Shown here piece by piece: positions 1 to 14,200 of a stretch of DNA of 64,000 bases. This stretch comes from Galbula dea. Lineage: Eukaryota > Chordata > Aves > Piciformes > Galbulidae. The stretch lies in assembly GCA_013399015.1 (NCBI GenBank), contig VWZX01009971.1, positions 124,001 to 188,000 on the forward strand, written 5' to 3'. Position 1 is the stretch's first letter, and every line of letters starts with the position of its first letter. The position numbers were made by a program, and so were the translations under genes. The notes beneath the pieces are model-generated. The model made no database searches and had not been told where the DNA came from. It saw only the letters and a list, made by a program, of their open reading frames with translations.

Positions 1-665
1 CTCTGTATTTCTTGATTTGGTGTTGCAATATGAAACATTTCTTCATTGTCCAACCTTTAAGTACTTTCATCACTGTAAGAGTTGCAATATATTTCATTTT
101 GTTTAATTACATGTTTTGTTTCTATAGCAACTAGAAAGCATCTAATCCATCTCTGTTCCTTCCTAAGCCTTTACACAGCAACTTTCTTCCACCATACAGT
201 AGCAAAAGATAATCCTTCCTCAGAACTCCGGGTACTATCTGTTCTCTCCAAATATCCCACAATTAGTATGCATGAGGATTAAACCCAGTTCTAGCACTGC
301 TACAACTAAAAGAAACCGATTAATAAAACTGACAAGAACTAGCCAAGATTCTGTAACTCAAGTAGCTTCAGCATAAATTTACTGCCACCTGCAGGCTTTC
401 GACAACATGGGTCTGTCTCCAGAGCACAGGAGCCAGGGTACCCCCCATCACCCACCCTATGACCATGAAGGAAAGGCAGTTTTAATATTCCTGCTCATGC
501 CAACTGATTCAGCTTGATTTTGCTTATAGGAAAAGGAGGATCCACTGATGTTGCCCAGTTAAAGAAATCGAGTTTATTTTAATTTGTGCTGTCCTACTCC
601 AGCTTGCTTCTGTTCACACATACAGTGGTGACCTCTCAGGATTTTCCTACTGAACTGACACGGTT

Positions 666-683
666 AAAAAAAAAAAAAAAAAA
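666..683. repeat. Poly(A) run
   Basis: An uninterrupted run of about 18 A residues. There is no recognisable retroelement body next to it, so I record it as a simple repeat rather than a retrotransposon tail. Confidence 0.7.
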
Positions 684-1133
684 GAACCACTCCACTGCTG
701 CTGCTAACCATTTCTTAAACACTGTGTGCCTTATGGATTTTCCTATTGTTCAAAAAAATTGCTATCTCCAAAAACATAAACCAGATCTCATAAAAAAATA
801 ATACCCTAGCAAGACAGATCATAAAATAAGTCACGCCTGTAGCTAAACATCTGAAAACACTGGTTTAGGAGAATTTGGAGATTACTGCCTTAGTAACTGA
901 CCTGACCTGACTATACATTCATATTCTTTCATATACACAATCCATACTGGAAGAACAACTGACACTTTTGAAGCTTGGAAATATCAAATACAATTTGCCT
1001 ACAGAGCCCTTTTTTGTTTTTAAACCCATTGCCATGTGAAACAACCATTACTTATAAAATTATACAGGATTTTTTCCTATCAGATGTTGCTTCTGTCAAT
1101 GACCAATTTCTTAAAATGCCAGTATTTGACATA

Positions 1134-1172
1134 CACAGAATCATTACGGTTGGAAAGGACCCTCAAGATCAT
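1134..1172 (-). mobile_element. CR1 LINE 3' tip fragment
   Basis: The plus strand reads AGAATCATTACGGTTGG followed by AAAGGACCCTCAAGATCAT. This is the reverse complement of the last ~40 bases of a CR1 LINE. The same tip subtype occurs at 37473-37526 and 58630-58689. Only the extreme 3' end is present, which is typical of severe 5' truncation in CR1. A 12-base direct repeat, TTTGACATACAC, flanks it at 1125-1136 and 1191-1202, and TTAACCACTTCA occurs at 1177-1188 and again at 1203-1214. Confidence 0.75.
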
Positions 1173-4100
1173 ACATTTAACCACTTCATGTTTGACATAC
1201 ACTTAACCACTTCACATGTTCCATTCACCCCTCCAATCTTTATTCTGGAGCTGAAGTTCTTTCAGCCTTACATTCAGCACCACACCTAACTTTGGGTCCT
1301 CTGCCTACTAGCAAATATCTCAGCTGTTTAAGCATTCAAACTCTTCATACATCTGGGAAAACTAGATTTCTAGAAATGAGGTCTACAGGAGCCAGCTCAG
1401 CACATCACTTCTCAGCTTTCCAGTCCGCCAGTTCCAGACAAAAACCCAGAAATTAGCCTAACATGTTGGAAGCCAGACCTGCTCCATTAAGACCTGATTT
1501 TCCATATAAAGAAATAAGAGCACACACAATGCCATGCAAGTCTAGTTAGCCTGGCACTTCCAGGAAATATCAGGCTTACTGAACACATGCTGTGCTTTTG
1601 ATTAAATCATGGACCGCAAATCCCATGCTGATTTACTGCAGATGTACCATGGAGCTGACCTACAGATATGCTGCAGAAACACTGAAGTATTTCCAGACAC
1701 CAGGCAGTTACCATGGTACCTGGAAGAACACATCACCCAGACCATCCTGACTGTCAGACCTCTGAAGTACCTTAGGTACCTGAGGTAAAATATTGGATAC
1801 TTGGTCTTCATTCGAATGATGACTCATGCCCCTGACCAGGAAGGGCCTTCTGAAAAACAACCAAGTGCCCTTAGGTTAGCACTCACTAGTCCACTTTCAA
1901 AAGAACGTTTGGACAGGGCTGTCATCTGCAGAAACAGAAGAAAGCATGTCCCATTCAGCTACCATGAAGAACAGTGAAAGGGTCCAACAAAATTGATATG
2001 GATAAAAGCACTTAAATATTTTAGCTATTTAAATATGATGTCTATTGAACACATTTTCTCCCTACCTCCTCCTCTTGTCCTCAAAAAAAGGCAAAAATAT
2101 CAGCTTTTCTCACAGTAATAATCGAAGAGTTTGTCCAAGAGACTGAGAGCAGCATCAGTACTTTGCTCTTTTGGTAAAAGCCAAAAACCTTATTCTTCTG
2201 GCCACTTCAAATTAAAAAAAAAAAAGAAAAAAGAAAAAAAGAAAGAATAATAAAGAAAAACACACAAACCCACTCAGAATAAATTTAACCTGTTGGTGGA
2301 AGCCACCACAGTTTTTCCAAACGAGTGACAATTTTAGTACTTAATGTCACTCACCACTTGATGGGGATGGTGAGCTAGTCATGCAGGCCTTGGCTTACAA
2401 ATACAAAACAAGAAGTTTCATAGACTATAAACAGCCATTTTTTAGAGTTTACAAACAATGCAACAAAGTACCAAAATCCAAGTCCATTTGCAAAGTTTCA
2501 GATCTGCTTGTTACAAGATACCTAAGCTAAATTCCACATGGTACTGAAATAGTGAAATTCAGCACAAGTTCAGTACTTAAGCATTAAGTGCTATCAGGTT
2601 AAATCAATTGCATTTCCACAAAATACACCACGTATTTCATTATAGTATCAGCTTGCTTTCTGTGACTGACAAAACAACAAACCGCACCTCCTCTGAAACG
2701 CAACTGTTGATACAGAAGCCTTTTCTATATGAGTACAGCAAGTTGGCTTTGTCACTCAATGCCTGTTACTCTTCATTTTCTTACCTTTTCACGTATTGTA
2801 TCCCAAGGAATAAATAGTATGCCCAACAGCTTTTTCCTTTCAGCACCACTTTTTGTAGGTTAAAACAATGCTCCTCAGGCTTAAAAAGCTTTACTGCAGC
2901 AGTGTAAAAGACAAACCAGATAGACAACAGGCTAGCAATGTCTGTACTTAAAAGGACAAAAATCTGTTGAGGACATCTCTTACATTTTATGATGGAGCAA
3001 GCAAACCATTAACTGTTCGGATATCAAGAAGATATCTAGCATGTACCAAATATGATTTGTCTAGGCATGAAATAATTAACAAATTATTTAAAAAATCAAC
3101 CTCATACCTTTCCAATAGCATACGGGGAAGTGATTACATATAAAATGAAAGCCACAGCTCAGTTTCCTGGATTTCTAGTAACAGAAAAGGTAAATCCCAT
3201 TTGTTTGATCACTAATCCATACTGCTCTACCTATTACCAGTCATGTTGATATAAATGTTTATTCTGAATATAAAAGCCATATTCACCAAGTCTCGGTCCA
3301 AACCGCAGGACTGTACAAAGCAAAGTTGTACACTTAGAGAGATCAAATTAGAAACGGCTTTAGAAATAATCAATTGCAGCTAGAGTGTTGCAGAATACAG
3401 CACAGGAACAGGGCGAGCCACAGTAACAGTTCAGGATGCTCAGCATGCCCTAAATACAAATGACTTCGAGCATGTCAATAGCTAAGAGGTTCTTAACAGT
3501 GCTCACATATGATTTATAAACAGCACAGTGCTCCCAGAAATATTAAAAGAAAAAAAAACTTTTAAAAAATCTATACATATTCTCAAAATGAAAAATAAGA
3601 GTGCAAGTCAAAGGTCTTTAAAAAGATCTAAGCCCTCTGAAAGCTTAGATTTCCCTTTAAAACTTGGTGTAGTAACAATTCCAAAAAGACTAGAAAACCA
3701 GAAAGTAAAGCATAAAAGATATCCACTACCACAGACCATTTATTTATATACTAAGATAAAAAATACAAATATTTTATTACAAAAAGTTTATCAAACAACT
3801 GCATACATACAATTTGTATTGTTAAAAGCCAACATGTCAATTAATACTTTATGTACATTTCATCAATAATGTCATACAACTGTAGAAAAGCATTACTCAG
3901 CAGAAACTGACTTGGCATTTAGAAAGTAGTTACCACTCTGCTCTAGAAGAGACAATTAACATAGGAATAAAACATTTATATGTTACAATAAAAATACTGT
4001 GATCATTTAAAGCAAATGGATGCTTTCTTTCTCTGGGAAGAGTCATAAATTGAGATTAAAGTGCACATAACCAAGCATTAATAATTCTTCAGCAATCCCA

Positions 4101-5128
4101 TCTTCTAGAAGCTCTAAGCACATCACAGTAACATCAAGGATTTAGGACTTTTCTCCGTGGCTTGAACAGTAAGGTTTAAGAGAAATTCAGTTTCCTAAGC
4201 CGCATGAAATAATTTTGGCGCACAATAAAGATGAAGTAGAGTACAGATATTTGGAAAACAGTGTTTGGTGGACAAGTCAGTGTAAATTTTACCAGACGTA
4301 TGAATTCTGGGAAATATTTTCCTTTTGACAAAAAGATTCAGAGTATTTCATATCTGTGGACCAAACAAGCAGAACATGCAACAGTATTTACATAACCATC
4401 CTCGCAGTCGTTCTTTGTGGGCTACATTTAACAGCTTGGAGCAACACTGTCTACTTTACGCATACGTTTTGCTGGCAATCTGGGGAAAAAGAAAAACAGT
4501 CACCAACGATTTGTTTATTATAGAATAGGGTCCTAAACTACAAAAGCGCTCCTCAAAAAAACATAGCTCAGAGTATTGGCTTTGTCTCATTACAAGCAAT
4601 ACAGCAAAGCCTACAAAATATAACACAGTCAGTACTAGCAGATCTGTCAAGGGCAGCAATTTTAATAGATTGATCCACTTTGGATAAAAGGAGGTTTATG
4701 CATGTTACAATCTATTCAGAAGCAGCAGCTAAATTTACATCCACGAGAGAAGCATGACACGTTCACTGAAAATGAAGCAACTTGCTGGTAATTATGGTTA
4801 TCATTTTTATTACACCAACTGGTCACCAACAGAAATTATTTTTCCCCCCTATTTTACAAATATGAGAAGTTCTGAGCCATTCTGGTTGAAGTGCGTACTT
4901 CATATATTGGGCCCCGGACCCAAGTTAGAGGTCAAATGTCTGTCAACATGATTTTACAACCTCAGGTTTCTGAAGGCCATCCATATGAAGTCTACATACA
5001 GCACTACAAATACACATCAGATACTGCTGTAAATTTGTAAGGAATACAATATACTATAGAAAACAACTTTCACCCCATGGCACATCACGCATGGCAATAC
5101 CACTTGTTTCATATCTGGTTAGCAACGG

Positions 5129-5252
5129 TCAGTTGTGGTTATGCTTTATTGAATATTTTCCTTTCTGTAGCTGAGAAATATACAGCTTGGACTTGCTTCC
5201 ATCTGGTCTTTTAAACCAAACTTCATCATGGTTAATGGTTGTAATTATGGCA
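5129..5252 (-). CDS. BRMS1L: BRMS1L exon 10 (terminal coding exon)
   Basis: This exon is 124 bases and codes residues 283-323 and the TGA stop at 5131-5129. The acceptor reads TTTTCTGTAG before TGCCATAATT. Visible residues include [17 protein letters not shown] and the C-terminus YSIKHNHN. The Ile-Lys codons of YSIKH create an AATAAA hexamer (5145-5150 on the plus strand) about 14 bases before the stop. Confidence 0.96.
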
Positions 5253-8200
5253 CTACAGAAAATGAGGGAAGAAGGGTCAGGGGAAGAAAAACAAGAATAT
5301 AGAAACCTTACAAGCTAATAAATAACCTCAAAACTGCAGCTGTATTTCCATATAGTAAATGAAAATATGCACTAGTTGTAAATGCTAGGCCCAAATGATA
5401 CTGGCTCAAAACCAGAAATTCAAACAGTTAATGGAAGAAAGGTCTATCACATTCCGAGTCTGACGAAACTACCTCCAGGAAGCTTTTCAGCCTTAAAAGT
5501 TGCAGAAACCTTGAAATGCTGGGAAAGTTCCACTGTATGCTTGGTCTGTTAAGCATCAGCTTTCAGCTTTTGTCAGATACTGGATACTAAGATTTTTTTT
5601 TGCTCTAGTATAACTGATATGTTCTGCTACACTAACTCAGAATTTTTTAAATTTCAGAAAGAATATATACTTCACTAAAATATCTTCCTGTTTCAGCCCT
5701 GAACAAACATAAAAATCATCGAAATCTGTTCCCCTCCACCATACACAGGGAAGAAAAGAAGCATTTTTACAGTAAACTACTGCAATATGAAGTTAAGGTT
5801 AACATTCCTAGGTAGCTGTGCTTATTTAATCAATACTGTGCTTAGGTTGATTTGCCCCATTCAGTCACAGTTGAGATACGCATTTAATTTTAAACATTGT
5901 TTTAAATACGCCCACCTTTAATTCACTAATATTATCCATGCAGAGAAAACACATTTAGATATCTGAGATATTCAATCAAATTTGCACTGTAATATTTAGA
6001 CTGTTCACAGGTAGAACCTTTGTTAAGAGAAGGAAACACTGTAAAAAACACAGTTCGAACTCTTTTCTTTCAGAGTATTAATCAACTGAAAACAAAGCTT
6101 ATATTTAACAGTATGATGATTTTCCATATTTAAGTATTTTTGGGTGGGCCAACAGATCAAATTCTTAAAGCAATAAAATTCCAAGGTACTAAAAAAAAAA
6201 AAAAAGTAACCACAAACACACACAAAACCCTTACTAAAGGCTATTCAGAAACTAGTAAGAAATTATTAGTGAGATCTTAACTTGACAAACCCCTCATCAC
6301 CTTCAGTGAAGTCCAGCATTCAACCCTTCTTTTTTTATTATGTATCTTCCAAAGTGAACTAATAAATGTTACTCAGGTGGTAGTACTTCCAAATAAGCCT
6401 TATTCTTCAATGACATCATGCTATCTATTGCTTAACATAAACATACAGAGCTGCATAAATTGAGTAATCTTTACCTTGTAGGACATTCATCTTTCTTATC
6501 AATGCATATTGTCTGTCCACGTCCATACCACTCTCCATCATAATAGAGTCTTCCTTCTTCAGATCTAGCGCTATGTAGATGCTTTTCTAATTTGACAGGT
6601 GCTAAAATGATCAACAGAAGTAATTTAATATTGATTTGGCATAAGTCAGATCTTTAAATACACTTTCATCAAGTTATTTACATTGAATAAACACTTTTCC
6701 ATTACCAAAAGTAGCCTCTCTCAATAATTACAAGAATGCAAGAAAATTGGAAGAAAGACACCTTTTTGTTTCCAGTCAGATAAATTAAAAGTCATATTTC
6801 CATTTTCAGATAGAAACTCCCTTCCTCACAACTTCTGTATCTGTGATATGAATTTTCACAAATTGACTAATGCAATATAGAGATGACTGCAAATGGAAGA
6901 ACCTGAAAGCTCTTCATCAGGACATAACCACAACATGCAAGTAGCAACACATTGCTAAAGACAGACACCGCCCGTTTGCCTCCTCTCCCCTTTTCTCCTT
7001 ACTCTCTACCTCCCAAGTATTTGATTTTACCTAGCATTAATGCCATTCTCAGCTCAGTGACAAATACCAGTTACCACTCCTTTCCCACAGCTCTACTTTC
7101 TCCAGGTTGTAGCTTGCAGTGAATGTAAGCATCCTTTAGAATGCACCCCTGAAGTCCAGATGCTCTCAGTCTCCTGCCTCACTTTGTGTAAACGCCGGCA
7201 TAGCTTGCTAATATTAATTGATGTGACCAACTTGCAGAATTCTAGACTTCTGTTGACAATTTTCTACTATTCAGGTGCCATCAGCAATGAAGTTACAAGT
7301 ATCTGCATCTGAGAGGGTGGAGTGGTGGTGGGGGAAGCCACATCTACCAGCTACCTCACCTTATCACTACAGCAGGGCTAAAATAAGTATGATCTGCCTA
7401 GAAGCAGTCTGCATTGTTAACATAGCAAGTTCTGTCTTAAGAAACCACACTGTTTACTTACGTTCTGGCTTTACTCTGTGTGGCCCCAGTGTAGCCATTG
7501 CCTTGAAACACAAACAACATTAAGTTAGTCATAGTCTTTTTTTTCTTAACTGCCAGCTTTAATTGTGAAGTTATGTGCAACGTAGCTCAGGATACTTGCT
7601 TTTACATCAAAAACCACAAACAGAAGAAATATAAAATAAAAATGTTTTTAATGGTGACTCAGTAACTACATAAAGCAGTGTTTCCAGGGTGAAAAAGAAT
7701 CATTTTCTTTACTAAGTTTTAATTTCAAATGATGCATGAAGTTTTCTAAATTAAACCCTCAAAATTGCTGTTATATAATTCTGCCAAGAATTAACTCATG
7801 CTGAAAGACAAAATGCTATATGAACAACCTACTCCTTTGATTTTTATGTTTTCTCATAAGCTCACAAATTTTCTCTCATTCAAACCCCTAGATCACACAT
7901 AGTAAAGTTTAAGAGTTTTTAAGGACTTCTGTTTGCTTGCTTTTGGGGTTTGTTTTTTATTTCTTTTTAATTACTTCCAGAAAAGTTAAAATCCTCAGCA
8001 GATTCTGGGTTTGTTGCTATTGTTTAAAATCATGTTACAGCAGAGGAAAGAAACTGAGGGAAAACTGTCTGGTGTCTGTTCCTCTGATATGATAGGAAGA
8101 GAAGTCAGACAAATTTTCACATAGGCATCACATTTCACTTCTTGTTTAGGAAATATGTACAAATATAAAGCAGGACTCAAAGCCATTGCCACCAAGTTTT

Positions 8201-11200
8201 TGAATTTGCATAGCAGTTTGCTATTCCATAAGATGGGAAGCACTACGGTACTAGGGGAAGAAGATTGCAGGTGCAAGGCAAGGGCAGTGCTTCATCAGGA
8301 ATGAATGATGTGACAAAGACCTAGAAAAGGCACTCTACACTTAAAGCTTTTTCAAATACATCAGCTGGTCAAACAAATCTCTCTTCTGACAAACCCCAAT
8401 TCTTTACAATCTAGGAAAAACAGAGTGTTCCACTTTATTAAAAGAAAAAACAAAGTGTAATGAGAGGTTGAAGAATAGAAGTCTTCATAAACTGAACTAT
8501 TTGCTATGTGAAAACATACCAGATGATATATAGTTTAAAAAAAAGAAAATCAATCTTAATTTAAAACAAAAATCCTATCAAACAATACTATAATACTTTC
8601 TACCTAATTATCATGGACTATGAGATAAGAGCCTCCTGACACAGGCTTTAGGCTCACTTTATCATGGAAAATGATGGACTACCTATATTAAATACAACCT
8701 CTTCCATCACTTTGTTGGGATTCCTCTGCATGATTTGAGTGGAATCAGAAAAAGCAGCAATAGCAGAGCATGAACTGGAATGACTAACTACTGAAGAGAA
8801 AAAAATAAATCTATTTAGAGGTTTGATTATGTAAGAAATGTTTACATATTTTTAAGAGGCAAAAGGACTAGACAAGAATGCAAACAAAACCCACAGCCAC
8901 TGGCATTCATTCCTTTGTCTTACCTTCCTTATTGTTGTCCAGTCTTCAAGTATATCAAGGTCTTGTAACATATAAACTATATAGGGGCGTGGAAAAGTTA
9001 GGGAAAACTCTTAAACAGCAAGAATAAAAATATCCTAATGTTTGTAAAAAGATATTAATAGCTCTGTTCTGCCAATCTTTCACACAAAGAATGCCTATGT
9101 AAAGTGAAAGCTCAGAAAAAATAAATGCATCTCTGAAGCATACAACCTAGCAGTACACTTTAAACACTAATAAAAGAGATAAGCAACAGTATGTGGATAG
9201 TCAGACTACTGGAGTTCAATACAAAGATAAGATAACACTTGTAATATAATCATTCCAAAAATCCTTCCATTTGCAATACAACAAATTACAACTAAAATTC
9301 ACTGCAACTTCAATATACCACTGCAACTCAGCATCTACGCTAGAATCAGCTTTAATAAAATCATTTTTACAGGATTCTTCAGACTTCTTTGAAGTAGACA
9401 AAAACTGTAGACAGCAACAGATCTCTGAATATCAAATAAAAAAAAAAACAAACCAAAACCCAGGAAGTAGAAAGGCAAAGCCCCTTTTCTTGAACTACCA
9501 ACTATAAAATAAGAATTGTGCATTAGAACAATGCATGAACCTCAAAGCAAAACTCAAACAGCACAACCATTCCATTCCAAAAGTCTTCAGTTTCTACTTT
9601 GCTTCTCCCCATTTTGCCTCTGAAAAAAAAGTTTAGAAAATAACTATGAATGTTTAAAAACTAAGTCTCCTAAAATGGGACACATGAACTTTAACATACA
9701 TTCCACTTGAAATTTTAAGAATCTTTACCAATTTTCAAATTTGTTTCCCTCTTGATAGCAAAGAATTACAATCAAAAGCGACATAAAATTTCTAGGTATT
9801 TGTTTTATGCAGATCTGTAAAAACTGGCAGGTTCACAACTCTTAAAATCATAAGCAAAAAGAGCAAGTTAATTCACACCTGAAATGGCTTTCAACCTTAT
9901 GAACTGTCTGAAATTCCTAGGGTTTTAAAGATAATATTATGTTAGTATTATCTGTTTGGAATGTATTCTGAAACGGCAAGGTAGCTCATAATTCATAGAC
10001 TCGTATGTGGATATCCTTAAGACAAGGATGACAGAGCTAAAGAAAACACACTTTCACGCAACTTGGTACTGAAATTGCGAAAAGGAGTTACAAAACAAAC
10101 TAATGAAGCCACTTGTAGCTACACTGATTAATACCACTTGGCTTTTAAGCATTAGTTAATAAACATGTCTATTAAACTGTATTTATGACACATCCTAAAA
10201 GAAGAATAGTTATTAGGAAAAAATATAGGATCATTTTGGTTTAAGATTATCAAGTCCAACAGTTAACTTGGAAAGTAGCAGAATTTTGTGCAGCAGCTCA
10301 GCAATAAAAATACACTCTATTCCATATAATGTCAATACTCAGAAGTTGGTCTCTTTTAGGTAGTCTCCATGACTCTGGCAACTTTTAAGCCATCACATCT
10401 GTAGTAGCCTACAAAAATGTTAAGCTGCATTAGGAGTAGAGAGAATGCTCAGTTTGAAAAGGCATCTCCTTCTTTCTCTAAAGAAGGATGATACTTTCTC
10501 TTAGGTGTTATACCTTAGAAGGTTTCAGATGCACTGCATGCTTGTCAACAGCTATGAAGAAATCATTAATAAAAAAATTCTTAAATACTATATTTCACTC
10601 TACACAAACTTAAACCCACAAACACCTCCTACAACCATCTCAGTTCTTGGAATTTTTAAATCAAAGATTGTTATAAAGTTTGTGGAATTGTTGAGAAGAA
10701 AAAAAATTGAGGTAAACATCTCAGTATGAGATGCAAAGCTATACAGGAGAAGTTACCAAGTCTGGCTACACTTTGCAAACATAATGCCTAACTTTTATCT
10801 GCTTTTGCCTTGTAGCTCTATTTTTTGAAGCGTTAGAAAAGACAACTTTTAGAAATATCCTCTAAGAAACCAGTAGTTAGATAATAGAATCTTAATCTTG
10901 ATTTTCCTAATGGGATGTGTCAACATGGTTTCTCTAATCTGAATGACACAGCATCTCCTATGTAAAAAAAAAAAAAAAAATCAATTTGATAATGGACTGC
11001 CACTTCAACTTGTTGTTAATGACATGTAATAAGACAGCTACAAAACAGTAAACACTCCTAGAAAGAACAATGATTTCAGTTAAAGGATATCTGATACAAC
11101 AACAGGTTTCTTCTTATCTGGACTAAATGGATCCTTCCTTTTCCTCCTGGACTGTAGCTCATCATTCCATAATTCTAAAAATACATAATAAGAATATGCT

Positions 11201-14200
11201 ATGAATCAGAAACATTTACATTTTAGCTCTTTTTACAGCAGAAAACATAATCCAAAAATGAAAAGTAACACATTTTCTGGCAAGATGCTGTTTTTGAACA
11301 GAATGAAGGTCATCGTTATGCAGTCATAGATCAATACTTTCAAAACACACAACGGATGCTGGCAATTACTTGACTAAAGTTTGTTTTCAGTTCAACCTTC
11401 CCTCAAAGCCTATAGCTCAACAGCATTTTACTGGATAACCTGAAACTCAGCAGACATACTATGTGTACAGCCATCTAATCGGTAGCTACCAGAAGATTAA
11501 AACAAAACAACGCCACCACAAATAAAAAAAAAAGACAAAAAACCCAATACCAAACAGACAAAATTCCAACAATTTTGAACTTCCATCCACCTGAGGTAAT
11601 ATCAATGCTATGCCTGTCTTCTTCAAGCCTTCTAATCTTCTCCTCTAGTTCACTTTGTACAGTATCATACAACAGAAGCTTTTCACTCTAAAAAAAACAA
11701 AACACAAAAACAAGAAATCAAACATTTTTACATTACAAAGTTCTGTCATCTAAATACAGATGACAATAATTTAAAGCTTCAGCTGAAGGAAAGTAAAAGT
11801 AGCTTTAGGTGAACATTTTTTAGAAGATACAAAGCATACTTTTCCCTCTATCCACTTTCTTAGCATGGAATCCTAGCTCCTTACACCAAGTGTAAGAGCT
11901 TGCTGTCTTTAAGTATTAATACAGTTCTCAAAGATCAGTACCAAGAATAAGTGTATAAAAGCATGTAGCTAGATCTCCAGAATAACCATTTGTATTTTGA
12001 CATAAATACAGTATTTTTCTTTTGAATAGCAAAGATATTCACAATAACTGTGGTGACCTCTATGCCATCTTTCATTACAAACCAGAAAAGCTAATGTTTT
12101 CATGGAAAGCTTTTATTAAGCTGCCTCCAATATTAATAAACCCAAAGCCATTTATAGGGAATTATAATCTATTACAACAATATTTATAATGATCTGTCTT
12201 CATAGATCTGGAAAATACCTTCCCACAAAAGAATCTATTGAGCACATAAAATAATCTAGACAGTTGGGAAAGCAGAATTGTCTACCTTAAAGCTGTCAGA
12301 AACTTTTAAAGTGCTGCCTTGTCCTGGTTTGGGTTAGAAAAGTTAGCTAGTTTGTCCATTTAAAAGTCAACTTCTGATCCAAACAGATTAACGTAATACC
12401 TTCAATGTGAGGTCTATCATTAGTACTTTTCATATGCAAAGACAAAAAAACCCACACGGTTGTGAACTAGTACAGCATTTTGCACTATCTTCACCCTTTT
12501 CCATCTTTAAGTGTTTCAGAATAAGAAAATCAAGTTTGCGGTAAACTGCTCTCAATTATAGTCCACCATATAGGACTGATACCAAAACTACACTTATGTA
12601 TATAAAAATCAGTTACCCTTTTAAAGGCAGCATCAAAAAAAACACTAAACTCTCTAAACCAGTAACTTGGAATTAAGCCAAGTTCCAACTCTTAAGGAAA
12701 TAAATTCACTGTTCTTTCATACACTTGCACATTTCCTAAAACACAAGTAGGAAATACAGCTGAATGTTACCTTTTAAAATTCATTTTCACTGAGCAACAC
12801 ATTTAACAACTCTAGAAAATAGAGGGCTTGGACCTACTCACTGAAAAAAACAGCTTAAGCAGCACAAGTCACTATGTCTAGCTATTTCCTGCCATGTCTC
12901 TGCCAGAAGCTGCACCTCAATTACTCCTGCCCACAGCACAGCCTTCAAAAGAAACACACCTCCACCAATGTACAAGTCAGTGTGCTGGAGCAAAGCAAAA
13001 CAGTTAAGGAATAAGCAAACCCCCTGTTCACCTAAATGGCTGTCATGTTTACCATTCCCTTCAAGTCACAAAGTGTTTAAATTCCAAAGACCTCCTTTCA
13101 TATATTTTTCAACTCCTAATAATAAAAAGATATCCCAACACAATTGAAAATGTGGAAGTCTCTTACATATATCTGAAATGCTAAATGAGCGTTATCTGTT
13201 CTGAGACTATTTTAAAATTCCATTTTAAAATAAAATAGTGATTGTGTTTTGACATCTGTTTTGCTTCAAGCATACGGTGACAAAGTGTGAAAAACTGTTA
13301 CAGGCATCAGAGGCATTTTTGCTGAATGGTTATATTCCAGTGGAACAGTGATTCTACAAGCAGCACTGCCGACTTTCCCCCCAAGAGAACTTATCTGGCT
13401 TCTGCCTCAACTGGAATCTGCCTCTGTATTTGTGCCAAGTGCTCCGAGAAATGTGTTCTCAGGCATTTCTCTGATGTTAACATAGAATCATAGAATTGTC
13501 AGAGTTGGAAGGGACCTTAAAGATCATCTAGTTCCAACCCCCCTGCCACGGGCAGGGACACCATCCACTAGATCAGGTTGCCCAGAGCCCCATCCAGCCT
13601 TGCCTTAAAGCTTCCAGGGAAGGGGCTTCCACAACCTCTCTGGGCAACCTGTTCCAGTGTCTCATCACTCTCATGGTGAAGAACTTCCTCCTAATATCTA
13701 ATCTAAATCTACCCTCCTCTAGTTTGCATTCATTCCCCCTAGTCCTATCTCAGCCTGACATCCTGAAAAGTCCCTCACCAGGTCACATGCACGGAACTTG
13801 GAAAGCATGACACACAGCAAACTTAGATGAGATTAGCTATTGATGTAAAATAGCTGGCACAACCTCGCAGTGCTGTCGAGAAGCTTGAATTTCACATTCA
13901 TACTTGTTCTTCACAGATTCCAGACACAGTTCTCTGTAGATACCTGTAATCAGATAAATTACAGCAATATTTCTTTAGCTAATATCTAATTTCAGAATTC
14001 TCTTTTGAGACTGCTTACAAGTCTCAAAACATGTACATATTGGAAAATACAGACATATTAGGCTTTTATGGTGGCTTGCTGCTTTACAGAATAAAATAGG
14101 AACAAGTACTCCCTCGAATCTGAAGATCTGAGGAAAAATAAATGCTATTTTAACTTTTTCCACATAGCAGTCAACAAATTACACCAACAGTCATGCTAAC

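Larger units (their letters stand above)
1..5128 (-). other. Region downstream of BRMS1L: 3'UTR and flanking DNA
   Basis: There is no protein-coding gene here. The BRMS1L 3'UTR begins right after the stop codon at 5129 and runs leftward, but its end cannot be fixed from sequence alone. Minus-strand AATAAA hexamers (TTTATT on the plus strand) occur at 4806-4811, 4514-4519, 3739-3744 and near 3775, so several polyadenylation sites are possible. The rest is AT-rich, with an A18-type run near 666-683 and an A-rich stretch at 2213-2260. A short CR1 3' tip lies at 1134-1172. The small open frames in this region have no recognisable homology and look like chance frames. Confidence 0.6.

Noticed and set aside
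12319..12350. TGTCCTGGTTTGGGTTAG resembling the start of another avian LTR family
   Set aside because: Only about 20 bases match. The rest of the element is not visible, so the resemblance may be chance.
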